From: Duganella flavida
GTDB lineage: Bacteria; Pseudomonadota; Gammaproteobacteria; Burkholderiales; Burkholderiaceae_D
DNA: 64,000 nt
NCBI RefSeq assembly: GCF_009857445.1
Contig: NZ_WWCN01000004.1
Location: 62,001-126,000 of the forward strand
Reading direction: 5' to 3'
Numbering within the stretch: position 1 is the stretch's first letter; each line of letters opens with the position of its first letter. Shown piece after piece: positions 45,650 through 55,037 of this stretch. The notes below the pieces were generated by a model. The model made no database searches, was not told where the DNA came from, and worked only from the letters and a program-made list of their open reading frames with translations. A program made the position numbers and the translations under genes.

Positions 45650-47140
45650 TTACTCCCCGGTCATGGCAAAGGTGGCGGTGCTGTCATCTTCGGACAGGGC
45701 GCGGCTTGGTGTGCGGTTGTCATCCTGGCCGCGCTGCTGGCCATTTCGCCCACCTTGGCCACCCTGGTCGGCCTGCGCTTGCGCGCGCGACGACGACACG
45801 GTGACGGCCACATCGCTGAACTGGCGGTTCGACAAATCCTGGCGCACGCTGTCGCCGATGGTGTTCAGCTGGCGCAGCACTTCGCTGTTGTTGGCGCTGA
45901 GGTTGACCTGCAGCGCGCCGGCGCTGTGGCGGATCGAGATTTCGATGCTGCCCATATTCGGCGGTTCAAGGCGGATCACGGCCTGCTCGTTATTGCGTTG
46001 CAGCTGCAGTTGCAGGCGGTCGCCCAGCGCTTCGCGCAATGGTTGTTGCCACTGTTCCGGCGTGCCGGCCAGCGTGACGCTGCTGCTGGTGGTGGCCGGG
46101 GCGGCGGTTGGCGCGGCGCTGCCGGCGTGGGTGGTGTTGATGCTGGTGCCGGCCAGCGAGAAGCTGCGCTCGTCGCCGCTGCCGGCGACGGTGGCCGCCG
46201 CTGCGGCTGGTGCAGCGGTGCTGGCGGTGTTGGTAGCCGTGGTGTCGGCGCTGCGGGTCACGATGCGTGCGCCGTTGACCCAGGCTTCCTTGAGCGGTGC
46301 GACGGCAACTGGCTGGGCGGCAGCATCAGCGTCCACCGCCGGGGCAGGGCTGTCGGACGGCGCGCTTGCTGGCGCACCGGCTTCGGACTGGCGCGCGGCG
46401 ACGGCAGCCAGCGTGGCGTTGTTGGTCTGGGCGAACACGCCTTGCTGCACGGTGGCTGGCGCGGCGGCTTGGGCGGCAACGGCAGCCGTGGCTGCGGCGT
46501 CGTCGGCTAGCGGTGCGGCCGGGGTCACGGCCACGCTGGCGGCGGCCAGGTTGAGGCGGGTGGCGCTGCTGTTCAAGGTGGCGGTGGCGCTGATGGCGTC
46601 CACCGTGCTGCTGTCGCTGGCGTTGCTGGTCAGCGGTGCGACCGGCGCAGGCGCGGCGGCGTTCAACAGCGAGGTGATCATGGCTGGCAGCACATTGCCA
46701 GCGGCGGCGCTGCCGGAGCCGGTGCTGTCATCGCTGTCGCTCTTGGCGCCGGTGTCGGTGCTGCTGTCGCTGTCAGTGGCCACATCGGCCAGGTTCAGCA
46801 GCTGGGAAAACAGCGGCGCGGCGACCGGCTCCGCATCGGCCAAGGCTTGGGCGGCCAGCTGGGCTGCGCTTGGCGCGGTGTTGTCGGCCTGGGTGCGGCT
46901 GCCGGCCTGGTTGGCGGCCGCTGGCTGGCGGCTGTTGCCGGTCTGGTTGTTCTGACTGGTTTGGGCCGGCTTGGCCGAAGCCTGGCCGGCGCTGCTCTCA
47001 GTGCCATTGCTGGTAGCCGGCTTGCCGCTGGCAGCCGTGCTCTTGACGCCGGCGCCGGCGTTGTTGGCAGCCACCGGGGCGGTCAGTTCGGCTTGCGCGG
47101 CCTTGGCCGCTGCCGTTGCGCTGGAGAGTGTCGTGCTCAT
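45650..47140 (-). CDS. fliK: Flagellar hook-length control protein FliK
   Basis: A 496-residue protein with a long Ala/Thr/Ser/Gln-rich disordered part (1 to about 350) and a C-terminal hook domain (EQWQQPLREALGDRLQLQLQ, EPPNMGSIEISIRHSAGALQ). It measures hook length and triggers the export switch by acting on FlhB. The ATG is taken where it overlaps the fliT stop (ATGA); the frame is open for 60 codons more inside fliT, but these are antisense-like in composition. Confidence 0.93.
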   Translation of the reverse strand: MSTTLSSATAAAKAAQAELTAPVAANNAGAGVKSTAASGKPATSNGTESSAGQASAKPAQTSQNNQTGNSRQPAAANQAGSRTQADNTAPSAAQLAAQALADAEPVAAPLFSQLLNLADVATDSDSSTDTGAKSDSDDSTGSGSAAAGNVLPAMITSLLNAAAPAPVAPLTSNASDSSTVDAISATATLNSSATRLNLAAASVAVTPAAPLADDAAATAAVAAQAAAPATVQQGVFAQTNNATLAAVAARQSEAGAPASAPSDSPAPAVDADAAAQPVAVAPLKEAWVNGARIVTRSADTTATNTASTAAPAAAAATVAGSGDERSFSLAGTSINTTHAGSAAPTAAPATTSSSVTLAGTPEQWQQPLREALGDRLQLQLQRNNEQAVIRLEPPNMGSIEISIRHSAGALQVNLSANNSEVLRQLNTIGDSVRQDLSNRQFSDVAVTVSSSRAQAQADQGGQGGRNGQQRGQDDNRTPSRALSEDDSTATFAMTGE

Positions 47141-47454
47141 GCTTGGATTCCGCTTTCTGCTAATTCGCTTTCGAGGGCATAAGCCAGCCAGCCCTCTTTG
47201 TTTGCCTGCATCTCTTGCAACCGTTTGCCCAGTTCTCCGGAGGCGCGGTCGCAGCGCTTGACTGCTTCGTTGTGCATCTGGCGCAGGGCGGCGAGGGCCG
47301 CCCATTCGGCGCTGCTCCACTTGCCCTGCGCTGCCATCTGCGGCAATACGGTTCCCATTAACGTGTTAATCGCCGCCAGCGTTTTCCAGTCTTCGGAAGC
47401 GATGGCGGCGCTCATTTTCTGCGCCATTTGCAGCAAAGTGCGTTGTCTATCCAT
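47137..47454 (-). CDS. fliT: Flagellar export chaperone FliT
   Basis: A 105-residue helical protein in the place of fliT, between fliS and fliK. The helix pattern (LLQMAQKMSAAIASEDWKTL, WAALAALRQMHNEAVKRCDR) fits the FliT group; family identity rests as much on position as on residues. FliT escorts the cap protein FliD and can regulate early genes. It overlaps fliS by 8 bp and fliK by 4 bp. Confidence 0.82.
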   Translation of the reverse strand: MDRQRTLLQMAQKMSAAIASEDWKTLAAINTLMGTVLPQMAAQGKWSSAEWAALAALRQMHNEAVKRCDRASGELGKRLQEMQANKEGWLAYALESELAESGIQA

Positions 47455-47839
47455 TGGTCTTCGCCTGCACGCCCAGCCATCCTTTTTTAATCGTGGTCAG
47501 TAGAGTCGTCACTTCATCAATAATGGCCGGGTCGAGGCTGACGCCCGCCGTGTACAAACGGCCGGCACAGTATTCGTACAGGCGGTCGAGATTCACCACC
47601 ACTTCGCCACCGTTGTCGAAGTCCAGCGAGCTCGACAGGCCGTTGATGATGTCGGTGCACTTGTTCAGGCTCTTGGCCTTGAGCTCGTAGCGCTTGCCGA
47701 CGATGTGGCCGCGCGCACGCGCCAGCTCTTCGAGCAGGCCGTCGGTGAGCACCAGCACCAGCTCAATCGGCGAGGCCCGGGCAACCTGGGCGTCGAGATT
47801 GGTGGAGTGGTAACTGCTATAGGCTTCCTGATTCAACAT
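47447..47839 (-). CDS. fliS: Flagellin export chaperone FliS
   Basis: A 130-residue four-helix chaperone with the motif ASPIELVLVLTDGLLEELAR and LSSSLDFDNGGEVVVNLDRL with YEYCAGRLYTA. It binds the C-terminus of flagellin. The ATG (MLNQEAY) is chosen; a GTG three codons earlier is the alternative, and neither has a strong ribosome binding site. It lies 40 bp after fliD. Confidence 0.93.
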   Translation of the reverse strand: MLNQEAYSSYHSTNLDAQVARASPIELVLVLTDGLLEELARARGHIVGKRYELKAKSLNKCTDIINGLSSSLDFDNGGEVVVNLDRLYEYCAGRLYTAGVSLDPAIIDEVTTLLTTIKKGWLGVQAKTNG

Positions 47840-47878
47840 GGTATTCACCGTACGGTCAAAAAAATTACAAAGTGCGTG

Positions 47879-49306
47879 TTAGCTCGAGCTATCGCTGGAG
47901 AACAGCGCGGTAAACATATTCGATGTGGTCGTCATCGACGATTGCAGCGACTGCAGCGCGGTAAATTGCGCCAGATAACGGTTGTAGGCGTTATCGAACT
48001 GGCCTTTCAGCACGGCCTGGCGGTCGGTCAAATCGCTCTGCTGCTTGGTCACCACGTCGCGGCGGTTGGCGATGTAGCCGCCAGCGGTACTGGTCCAGGC
48101 GGTGGTCAGCTTGTTCATCGCACCCAGCACGCCGCTGTCGACGCCGATGCCGGCGCGGCCGAACAGGGTGTCGATGGTGCCCGGATTAGCCGCCAGCGTT
48201 TTGTTGAGGCGGGTGGTATCGAGCGACAGCGAACCGTCCTTGGTGGAGGTAATGCCGAAGTTAATCAACGAGACGCCGCCGGTGGCCGAGCGCAATACCG
48301 AGTTCAGGCGGTCGCGCAGCGCAGCCACGCCGGCATCGTTGTAGAAAGCGGCGTCGGCCGCAGTCGGCGACGGATTGCTGCCATCGGTCGACTCGACCAC
48401 GGTATGGTCACCGGCGGCGGTCAGCGTTTTGATGGTGGCGAGCAGGCTGTTGTAGGCCGTCACGAAGCTCTGCACATTGGTAGCGGTGCCGGTGTTGTCG
48501 GACGCTACGGTCATGGTCACTGGCGAGGCGCCAACTGCCTGGGCCTGGTTGATGGTGAAGGACACATCGTCGACCAGATTGAAAGTGTTGGACGCTTGCT
48601 GCACCTTGGTGCCCGAGGTGCCGCCGACCCAGACGATGGCGTCGTTGGCGGTGGCCAGCGTGGTTTGCGCCGACAGCGCCGATTGCAGGTTGGTGTCGTT
48701 CAGGCCAGAGACGTCGATCGAGGCGACCGCATTGTTGGCGCCGGTCTTGGCCGACGTCAGCACCAGCTTGGACTGGCCGTTGACGGTCATGGTGGCGGCG
48801 GTGACGCGCGAGCCGTTGTTGGCGGCCGAATTGATGGCGGCAGCCACTTCCTTGGCACTCAGCACGCCATCCATATTGCTGTCAGCGCTAGCCAGGTCAA
48901 CCTGGAAGGTGGAGCCGTCTGCCAGCACCACATTCATGGCGCCGGCGTTGGTGGCGACGCTGTCGTTGACGTTGTACGAGACCTGGCCGGCGGTAGCCAG
49001 CTGCTCGACATAGAACGAGTAGGTGCCAGCGATGGCCTTCGAGGTGGCGGTGCCGGTGGCGATGGCGGTGTTGCTGAAGGTGGCGGTGTTGCTGGTCACC
49101 GACTTGGTGCTGCTGGTGAGCGAGGTCAACGTGCTCTGGAACGTAGTCAGCGCGTCGCTCAGCGTGGTCAGGCCCTTTGCCGTGGCAGTGGCCTTGGTCG
49201 ACTGCGAGGTCAGGATCGCCTGGGTACCGGCCACGTAAGCGTTGGCCAGGTTTTCCGCAGTGGTTTTCGGATCGTAGGTCGGACTGCTAATGACGGATGT
49301 TGCCAT
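47879..49306 (-). CDS. fliD: Flagellar filament cap protein FliD
   Basis: A 475-residue cap protein: N-terminal SSPTYDPKTTAENLANAYVA, a flagellin-IN type domain around 130-190, and C-terminal helices (LTDRQAVLKGQFDNAYNRYL, FTALQSLQSSMTTTSNM). Near residue 140 lies DSNMDGVLSAKE, an exact match to the EF-hand loop pattern. FliD caps the filament and folds flagellin as it emerges. AGGAG 7 bp before the ATG. First gene of fliD-S-T-K-L-A-motA-motB, the lafB-U order of lateral systems. Confidence 0.95.
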   Translation of the reverse strand: MATSVISSPTYDPKTTAENLANAYVAGTQAILTSQSTKATATAKGLTTLSDALTTFQSTLTSLTSSTKSVTSNTATFSNTAIATGTATSKAIAGTYSFYVEQLATAGQVSYNVNDSVATNAGAMNVVLADGSTFQVDLASADSNMDGVLSAKEVAAAINSAANNGSRVTAATMTVNGQSKLVLTSAKTGANNAVASIDVSGLNDTNLQSALSAQTTLATANDAIVWVGGTSGTKVQQASNTFNLVDDVSFTINQAQAVGASPVTMTVASDNTGTATNVQSFVTAYNSLLATIKTLTAAGDHTVVESTDGSNPSPTAADAAFYNDAGVAALRDRLNSVLRSATGGVSLINFGITSTKDGSLSLDTTRLNKTLAANPGTIDTLFGRAGIGVDSGVLGAMNKLTTAWTSTAGGYIANRRDVVTKQQSDLTDRQAVLKGQFDNAYNRYLAQFTALQSLQSSMTTTSNMFTALFSSDSSS

Positions 49307-49334
49307 GATCGTGCTCCTGGAAAGGATATTTGAA

Positions 49335-49371
49335 GTGTACCCCGATATAGGGCGACCTTAATCGTTTCCGT
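49335..49371 (-). promoter_or_regulatory. Upstream region of fliD with motif shared with flgK
   Basis: Plus-strand blocks CCCGATATAGGGCGACC and TTAATCGTTT lie 30-65 bp before the fliD ATG. The CCGATAT and AGGGCGACC parts recur upstream of flgK with a six-base spacer. CCCGATATAGGG is also nearly palindromic. May hold the late (FliA-dependent) promoter, though I cannot place consensus -35 and -10 boxes. Confidence 0.35.
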
Positions 49372-49417
49372 ATGAAAATATTTCCAACTATTTTTTGTAA
49401 CTGCGGTTAAACCAAAT

Positions 49418-49849
49418 TTATTTCTGGCCGCGCAGCCACACTTGTGTTGCTAATTCATCATGTTGCTTGCGTTCTTTGACATTCTTCTGCTGGTCGAAGA
49501 CCTTTTGTTCCTTGGTCAACACCATGTCCATCACCTCGCGCTTGGCCCAGGCTTTGTTGAGCGCCTGCTGCGACACCGCCATGTCAGCCTCGTGCATGTG
49601 CAGGTCGAGCCGGTGGCTGTCGGCCATGGCCATCACGGCCTGCTTGTAGTCGCCGCAGTTGCCGGCCAGGGCAGGGTGCAGGTTGCCGCTGGCGCCGCTA
49701 TTGGTGTACAGGCTGGTCAGGCGTTCCAGGTTTTTCTGGTAGCGCTCACGCGTGTTGGCCTTCTCCGCCATTTCCGTCTGCAGGCGCTCGACTTCCGTGT
49801 TGCGCAGGGCCACCAGGGTGGTCAGGTTGCGGATTTTCTGTTGGCTCAT
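49418..49849 (-). CDS. fliJ: Flagellar export protein FliJ
   Basis: A 143-residue coiled-coil protein, highly charged, with the FliJ pattern (LTTLVALRNTEVERLQTEMA, KAWAKREVMDMVLTKEQKVF). It is the central stalk of the FliI ATPase. It overlaps fliI by 4 bp and is last of fliEFGHIJ. Confidence 0.88.
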   Translation of the reverse strand: MSQQKIRNLTTLVALRNTEVERLQTEMAEKANTRERYQKNLERLTSLYTNSGASGNLHPALAGNCGDYKQAVMAMADSHRLDLHMHEADMAVSQQALNKAWAKREVMDMVLTKEQKVFDQQKNVKERKQHDELATQVWLRGQK

Positions 49850-51159
49850 GATGTCATCAGCTTTTCAAGTTGAGCAATGCAATTGCCGATGGGAGCTTCT
49901 TCCTTGGTGCCCTGGCACAGGAAGTCTTCGACTCTGGGATGTAACTGGACTGCCTTGTCGGTAATTGGGTCGGCGCCGGGTACATAAGCGCCGAGCGGGA
50001 TCAGGTCGCGCACGCGGTCGTGGCGTGCCATGCTGGCTTTCAGCGCGCGCGCCGCCATCACGTGTTCGTGGCTGATGACCTGGGTCATGCAGCGGCTGAC
50101 CGATGCGGCAATATCGATCGCCGGGTAGTGGCCGCGTTCGGCCAGTTCGCGCGTCATCACGATGTGGCCGTCGAGAATCGCGCGGGCGGTGTCGACCACC
50201 GGATCCTGGTGGTCGTCGCCCTCGGCCAGCACGGTGTAAATGGCGCTCATGCTGCCGGACTGGTTTTCGCCGTTGCCGGCCGATTCCACCAGCTGCGGCA
50301 AGTTGGAAAACACCGACGGCGGATAACCCTTGGTGGCTGGCGGCTCCCCCAATGCCAGCGCTACTTCGCGCAGCGCCATGGCGTAGCGGGTCAGCGAATC
50401 GACCAGCAGCAGCACGTTCTTGCCCTGGTCGCGGTAGTGGGCGGCGATCGAGTGGCACAGTTCGGTAGCCATGACGCGCATCAGCGGGCTTTCGTCGGCC
50501 GGCGCAATCACCAGCACGGCTTTTTGTAAACCTTCCTTGCCGAGCGACATGTCGACAAACTCGCGCACCTCGCGCGAACGTTCGCCGATCAGGCCGACCA
50601 CCACGACGTCGGCCACGGTCTGGCGCGTCATGATGCCGAGCAGCACCGATTTGCCGACGCCGGAACCGGCCATCAGGCCGACCCGCTGGCCCTTGCCCAA
50701 GGTCAGCATGGAATTGATGGCGCGTACGCCGACGTCCAGCGGTTCGGTGACCGGTTTTTTCTTCAGCGGATGGATGCGCGGCGGCTGCGAGTCGAGCGGG
50801 AAATCGCCGGTCAGCTTGCCGAGGCCATCGATCGGCTCGCCCAGCCCATTGACCATGCGACCCAGCCAGCCGGAACCGATTTGCAGGCTGATTTTTTCAG
50901 GGGAGGGCAGCACGCGCGCGCCGGTGGTCAGGCCCACGGCTTTTTTGAACGGCATCAGGTACGACAGCTTGTCGCGGAAACCAACCACTTGCGCGTCGAG
51001 CCACTCGCCGCCGACTGTCTCAATCTGGCAACGTTGACCCGTGTGCAAAGGGCAACCTACAGCCTCAAGCAATAAACCGGATGCGCCTACCAGACGACCC
51101 GTCGGGGTCGCCATAGGTACTGAACCCAGTTCCAGATTGCGTAAGGCATCTGCGATCAC
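49846..51159 (-). CDS. fliI: Flagellum-specific ATPase FliI
   Basis: A 437-residue F1-beta-like ATPase. Walker A is GLMAGSGVGKSVLLG (about 160-174) and Walker B LLLVDSLTRYAMALREVALA near 250. ERGHYPAIDIAASVSRCM and LGAYVPGADPITDKAV are typical. It energises export together with FliH and FliJ. The start is a GTG overlapping the fliH stop (GTGA). Confidence 0.97.
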   Translation of the reverse strand: MIADALRNLELGSVPMATPTGRLVGASGLLLEAVGCPLHTGQRCQIETVGGEWLDAQVVGFRDKLSYLMPFKKAVGLTTGARVLPSPEKISLQIGSGWLGRMVNGLGEPIDGLGKLTGDFPLDSQPPRIHPLKKKPVTEPLDVGVRAINSMLTLGKGQRVGLMAGSGVGKSVLLGIMTRQTVADVVVVGLIGERSREVREFVDMSLGKEGLQKAVLVIAPADESPLMRVMATELCHSIAAHYRDQGKNVLLLVDSLTRYAMALREVALALGEPPATKGYPPSVFSNLPQLVESAGNGENQSGSMSAIYTVLAEGDDHQDPVVDTARAILDGHIVMTRELAERGHYPAIDIAASVSRCMTQVISHEHVMAARALKASMARHDRVRDLIPLGAYVPGADPITDKAVQLHPRVEDFLCQGTKEEAPIGNCIAQLEKLMTS

Positions 51160-51872
51160 TCTTCGATCTCCGGTTCATCGCCGCTGTCGGCGATCTGTAA
51201 TTGATTATCGACCTGTTCCATGACAGCCGCAAGACGTTGATGACATCCGGCATCAACTTCATTATCGCCAGCCTTGATGCGGCATTCGCCGGCGTCGAGG
51301 CGGGCGTCGGGGATCAGGTTCCAGCGCTTGGAACGTTTCGGATCGAGCTCGGCAATACGCTTCAGTTCTTCCGGGTTCAGGTAGACATCGATTTCATCGC
51401 GGGTCGGCGGCATCGAGGCCAGGGTTTCTTCCACCAGCGCCATCAATTGCACCGGCTGCAGCGCCAGTTCGGCACGGATCACCTGGCGTGCGACTTTCGC
51501 CACCAGATCGACCACTTCCTTGCGCTGGGCGGCGCGGTAGTCGGAACGCAGTTTTTTCAGGCTTTTCAGCATGGCGTCGACCGGACGCGCCATCTGGTCG
51601 TAGGCGACCAGGGTTTCATGGCGGCCTTCTTCACGGCCTTGTTCCTGGCCGGACAGGCGGCCGGACTCAAAGCCGTCTTCCTGGCCGCGCGCGAGACCGA
51701 TTTCATAACCGTCGCGCTGACCCTGTTCAAAACCTTCGCTGACCGAGGCGGCCCACTGGGCACCGCCATCACCGCTGTGGCCGTGGCTATGGCTGTGCGC
51801 GGCCGCTGCGGCGGCGCGCTGGGTAGTGAACTGCGCCAGCGGCGGGAAGCGGTACGGACGGAATTGCTTCAT
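51156..51872 (-). CDS. fliH: Flagellar export ATPase regulator FliH
   Basis: A 238-residue protein with the FliH glycine-rich heptads (EGFEQGQRDGYEIGLARGQE, GFESGRLSGQEQGREEG) followed by the ATPase-binding domain (VAKVARQVIRAELALQPVQL, VYLNPEELKRI). A His-rich run (HSHSHGHSG) is at the N-terminus. It ties FliI to the C ring. It overlaps fliG and fliI by 4 bp each. Confidence 0.95.
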   Translation of the reverse strand: MKQFRPYRFPPLAQFTTQRAAAAAAHSHSHGHSGDGGAQWAASVSEGFEQGQRDGYEIGLARGQEDGFESGRLSGQEQGREEGRHETLVAYDQMARPVDAMLKSLKKLRSDYRAAQRKEVVDLVAKVARQVIRAELALQPVQLMALVEETLASMPPTRDEIDVYLNPEELKRIAELDPKRSKRWNLIPDARLDAGECRIKAGDNEVDAGCHQRLAAVMEQVDNQLQIADSGDEPEIEE

Positions 51873-52906
51873 TCAATCACCTGCTCGGCAAACAGCTGGA
51901 TCTCGACTTCGCCGGCATCGGCCAGGGCTTTGACGGTGGCCATGATTTCCTGGCGGGTTTGTTCGATACGCGACATCGGCACCGGACCGGCGCGGCGCAT
52001 CATGTCTTCGAAGGCCTGGGCCTGGCGTTTTGGCATGGTTTTCAGCACGGCGTCGCGCACGGCGATGTCGGCGCCCTTGAGCGCAATGGCCCACTGTTCC
52101 AGCGGTACGTCTTCCAGGATGCGGGTAATCGCCTGTTCGGTCTGGTTGCCGAGGATGAAGAAGTCGTACATCGACAGTTCGATCTTGGACACCACGTCCG
52201 GGTCGTGGGCACGCAGCAGTTCCACCATCTGCGCACGGTTGCTTGGCAGGCGATTGAGGATCTCGGCAGTCATGCGGATGCCTTCCACGCTGGTGCCTTG
52301 CGAATCGAAGGAGCTCAGGCAGCGGTCCACCAGCTCGTCCAGCTCTTGCAGCAGGTCAGCGTCGACTTCTTCCATACGGGCCAGGTTGAGCAACACCAAG
52401 TCGCGGCTGTCTTGCGGCAGGCCGTCGATGATCTGGCCGGCCAGTGCGGACGGCAGGAAGGCCAGGAACACCGCCTGCATCTGCACGTGTTCGTTGGAGA
52501 TGTATTCGGCCAGCCATTTTGGCGAAGCCCACTGCAGGCGCGCCATTTTCGGTCGCAGTTCGTCGCCGTAGATGTTGTTCAGCACGGTATTCGCGAGGTC
52601 GCCGCCCAGCGCCAGGTCGAGCGAACGTTTCAGGTAGCTGCGCGAAGCGCCATGCACGCCCGACTGTTCGCGGTAGTCGTCGAAGAATTTTTGCATCGCG
52701 TTCTTCACCGATTCCACCTTGATGCCGCTCATGCGCGACATCACTTGCGTCACTTCCAGCAATTCCTCGCGCGACAGGCAGCGCAGCACGGCGGCGGCCG
52801 GCTCTTCGCCTATGCTCAGCAGCACAATGGCTGCCTGCTCGACAGGCGTCAGCTTGGTCGGTACGGCGTATTCGCCGTCATCATCCATGTTATTGAGTTC
52901 GGCCAT
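51869..52906 (-). CDS. fliG: Flagellar motor switch protein FliG
   Basis: A 345-residue switch protein. N-terminus binds FliF (LTPVEQAAIVLLSIGEEPAA), the middle domain reads EYISNEHVQMQAVFLAFLPS, and the C-terminal domain (WAIALKGADIAVRDAVLKTM, DAGEVEIQLF) carries the charged helix that meets MotA. Overlaps fliF by 17 bp. Confidence 0.97.
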   Translation of the reverse strand: MAELNNMDDDGEYAVPTKLTPVEQAAIVLLSIGEEPAAAVLRCLSREELLEVTQVMSRMSGIKVESVKNAMQKFFDDYREQSGVHGASRSYLKRSLDLALGGDLANTVLNNIYGDELRPKMARLQWASPKWLAEYISNEHVQMQAVFLAFLPSALAGQIIDGLPQDSRDLVLLNLARMEEVDADLLQELDELVDRCLSSFDSQGTSVEGIRMTAEILNRLPSNRAQMVELLRAHDPDVVSKIELSMYDFFILGNQTEQAITRILEDVPLEQWAIALKGADIAVRDAVLKTMPKRQAQAFEDMMRRAGPVPMSRIEQTRQEIMATVKALADAGEVEIQLFAEQVIE

Positions 52907-54662
52907 TTTTCTGCATCCATTGTTTGACGACTTCGGCGACGCGTTCTGGTTCTTTCGCGGCCAGTACTTTCAGGTGATCGACCATCACGTCCACTGCCGA
53001 GCCCGGAGGCGGCAGGTCGTAGTTTTCCAGCAGCGGCACCACCGGCATGCCTGGTGCAGCGCCAGCGCCACCCAGGGCAGGGGCGCCGCCGGCGGTGCCC
53101 GGGGCCGCGCCACCAGCCAGTGCAGCCTGTTCTTTGGCAGCAGCTTCCTTGGCTTCCTTGGCAGCGACCACGGCAGCCTGTTCGGCGGCACGGCGCTCGG
53201 CGGTGATGCGGGCGGCTTCTTTCGGATCCGGGGTGAAGCGCATGGTGACCAGGCGCAGCAGCGGACGGGCCAGCAACAGGTAGCCGAGCAGGGCGGCGAT
53301 GGCGTAGCCGGCGTATTTGGTGATGTCGACGATGTTGTCACGCTCTTCCCACCACTGGACCGGAGCGGCCTTGCGCGGGAAGTTCATGGCCGACACCACC
53401 AGTTGGTCGCCGCGTTCGGCGTTGATGCCGAGACCGTTGCGCAGGATCTTGTCGATGTTGGCGATTTCGGCCGGGCTCCAGCCGTTTTTCGGCGTCGGCG
53501 CGGCAGCTTGCGCCAGCACCACAGCCACGCTCAGCTTCTCAAGGCGGCCACGGCTGCGTTTGGTCTGGATGATGCTGCGGTCGTAGGCGTACTGGCGGGT
53601 AGTGGCATTCTTGCGCGCGGTGCCGTCCGGCTGCTGGGCATCGGCGCCGGTGCCGGCGGTTTGCTGGTTGGCGGCGGCCGGATTGGCGGCTGCTGGCGGC
53701 GGACGGTTGGACAGGGTGCCTGGCACGCCCATCACCATGCGGTTGCGGTCCTGTTCTTCGCGCATGGCTTCGCTGGTGACTTTCGGATCGGCGCCGTATT
53801 TTTCCACGGTTTCTTCGACGCGGTCGTTGTCGACGGCAGCGGCGACCGACATGCGGTAGTTGTCATCGCCAATGACCGGGCCGATCAGGCCCTTGATGTT
53901 GGCTTTCACCTCGTCGGCGTAGCGCTTGCTGGCGTCGTTGCCGGTAGTGCCAGCGTCAAAGCCTTCAGTCAGGTCGATGTGGGACGACAGCAGGTTGCCG
54001 GCCTGGTCCACCAGGCTGACACGTTGCGGCGCCAGGCTGGCCACACTGCCGGCCACCATGTTGACGACGGCGGCAATCGCTTCCGGTTCCAGCGTGCGGC
54101 CCGGTTTTAGCGCTACCACGACCGAGGCCGAAGATTTCTCGCCATCCGACGACACGAAGGAGGTCGACTTGGCGATCGACAGGTGCACGCGCGCATGCGA
54201 GATCGCGTCCAGCGTCATGATCGATTGCGCCAGTTCGCCTTCCAGGCCACGGCGGAAACGCACGTCCTGCACGAATTGCGACACGCCCAGCGGGTCGTTC
54301 TTGTCCATCAGCTCCAGCCCGGCTGGCAACTGCGCGGTCACGCCCTTGGCGGCCAGCAGCATGCGCACCTTGCCCAGCATCGAATCCGGCACCAGCACCT
54401 GGCCGCTGTCGGGGTGGATGCGGTAAGGGATGTGGTCGCTGTCGAGCACGGTCATCATGTCCGGCGCCGAGACTCGTTCGCGCGCGCCGAATACCGGTTT
54501 GTAGCTGGCCTGGTTGTTCCACATGTACATCAGGATCAGCGCGGTCAGGCCGATGGCCAGCGTCAGCAGGGGGTACAGGGTTTTCAGCAGATTCGGGGAC
54601 AGCGCCGGCACGGCCGGGTTCGCGCGCCAACGCTCAAAGGCGGACTTGATGGTGTTAATCAC
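52890..54662 (-). CDS. fliF: Flagellar MS-ring protein FliF
   Basis: A 590-residue protein with two membrane helices (LYPLLTLAIGLTALILMYMW near 30-50 and ITKYAGYAIAALLGYLLLAR near 450). The periplasmic ring-building motifs SVFGARERVSAPDM-like start, LELMDKNDPLGVSQFVQDVR and MTLDAISHARVHLSIAK are clear. The C-terminus (ERVAEVVKQWMQKNGR) is the FliG-binding tail. It is the platform on which the rest of the basal body assembles. It follows fliE by 21 bp. Confidence 0.97.
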   Translation of the reverse strand: MINTIKSAFERWRANPAVPALSPNLLKTLYPLLTLAIGLTALILMYMWNNQASYKPVFGARERVSAPDMMTVLDSDHIPYRIHPDSGQVLVPDSMLGKVRMLLAAKGVTAQLPAGLELMDKNDPLGVSQFVQDVRFRRGLEGELAQSIMTLDAISHARVHLSIAKSTSFVSSDGEKSSASVVVALKPGRTLEPEAIAAVVNMVAGSVASLAPQRVSLVDQAGNLLSSHIDLTEGFDAGTTGNDASKRYADEVKANIKGLIGPVIGDDNYRMSVAAAVDNDRVEETVEKYGADPKVTSEAMREEQDRNRMVMGVPGTLSNRPPPAAANPAAANQQTAGTGADAQQPDGTARKNATTRQYAYDRSIIQTKRSRGRLEKLSVAVVLAQAAAPTPKNGWSPAEIANIDKILRNGLGINAERGDQLVVSAMNFPRKAAPVQWWEERDNIVDITKYAGYAIAALLGYLLLARPLLRLVTMRFTPDPKEAARITAERRAAEQAAVVAAKEAKEAAAKEQAALAGGAAPGTAGGAPALGGAGAAPGMPVVPLLENYDLPPPGSAVDVMVDHLKVLAAKEPERVAEVVKQWMQKNGRTQ

Positions 54663-54683
54663 GTTGAGTGCTTTCGCAGAGGC

Positions 54684-55037
54684 TTACAGCGGTAATTTGA
54701 TGAGTTCGTCGAGGCCGCCCATCACCTTGTTGCGCACTTGCATCAACATCGAGAAGGACAGGCTGGCTTCCTGGCTGGACAGCATGGCGCCGACCAGGTC
54801 GTCGCTCTTGCCGGCATCGACATCGGCCATTTTCTGGCCGGCGTCGACGTCCTGGGTGTTGACGTTGTTGATGGCGCCTTGCATGGTCTGGGAGAAAGAG
54901 GCGGCGGACTGGCCGTCCTGCACTCCGTACTGGCTGGCGGCAGCGATGGTTTGCTGGCTGCTATTTGCCATGTTTTGCGCCGCGCTCGTCAGCGACGCCA
55001 GGTCGGCCTGTATCAGGCTGGAGAATCCGTTGCTCAT
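54684..55037 (-). CDS. fliE: Flagellar hook-basal body protein FliE
   Basis: A 117-residue protein that joins the MS ring and rod. FSQTMQGAINNVNTQDVDAG and LSFSMLMQVRNKVMGGLDEL are the family motifs. GGGGGT lies 6 bp before the ATG. First gene of fliEFGHIJ. In other lateral systems lafK sits between fliE and fliM; here there is noncoding sequence. Confidence 0.94.
   Translation of the reverse strand: MSNGFSSLIQADLASLTSAAQNMANSSQQTIAAASQYGVQDGQSAASFSQTMQGAINNVNTQDVDAGQKMADVDAGKSDDLVGAMLSSQEASLSFSMLMQVRNKVMGGLDELIKLPL

Noticed and set aside
45219-46955. 578-codon plus-strand frame opposite fliL and fliK
   Set aside because: Low-complexity Ala/Ser/Trp frame produced by the repetitive fliK sequence on the other strand.
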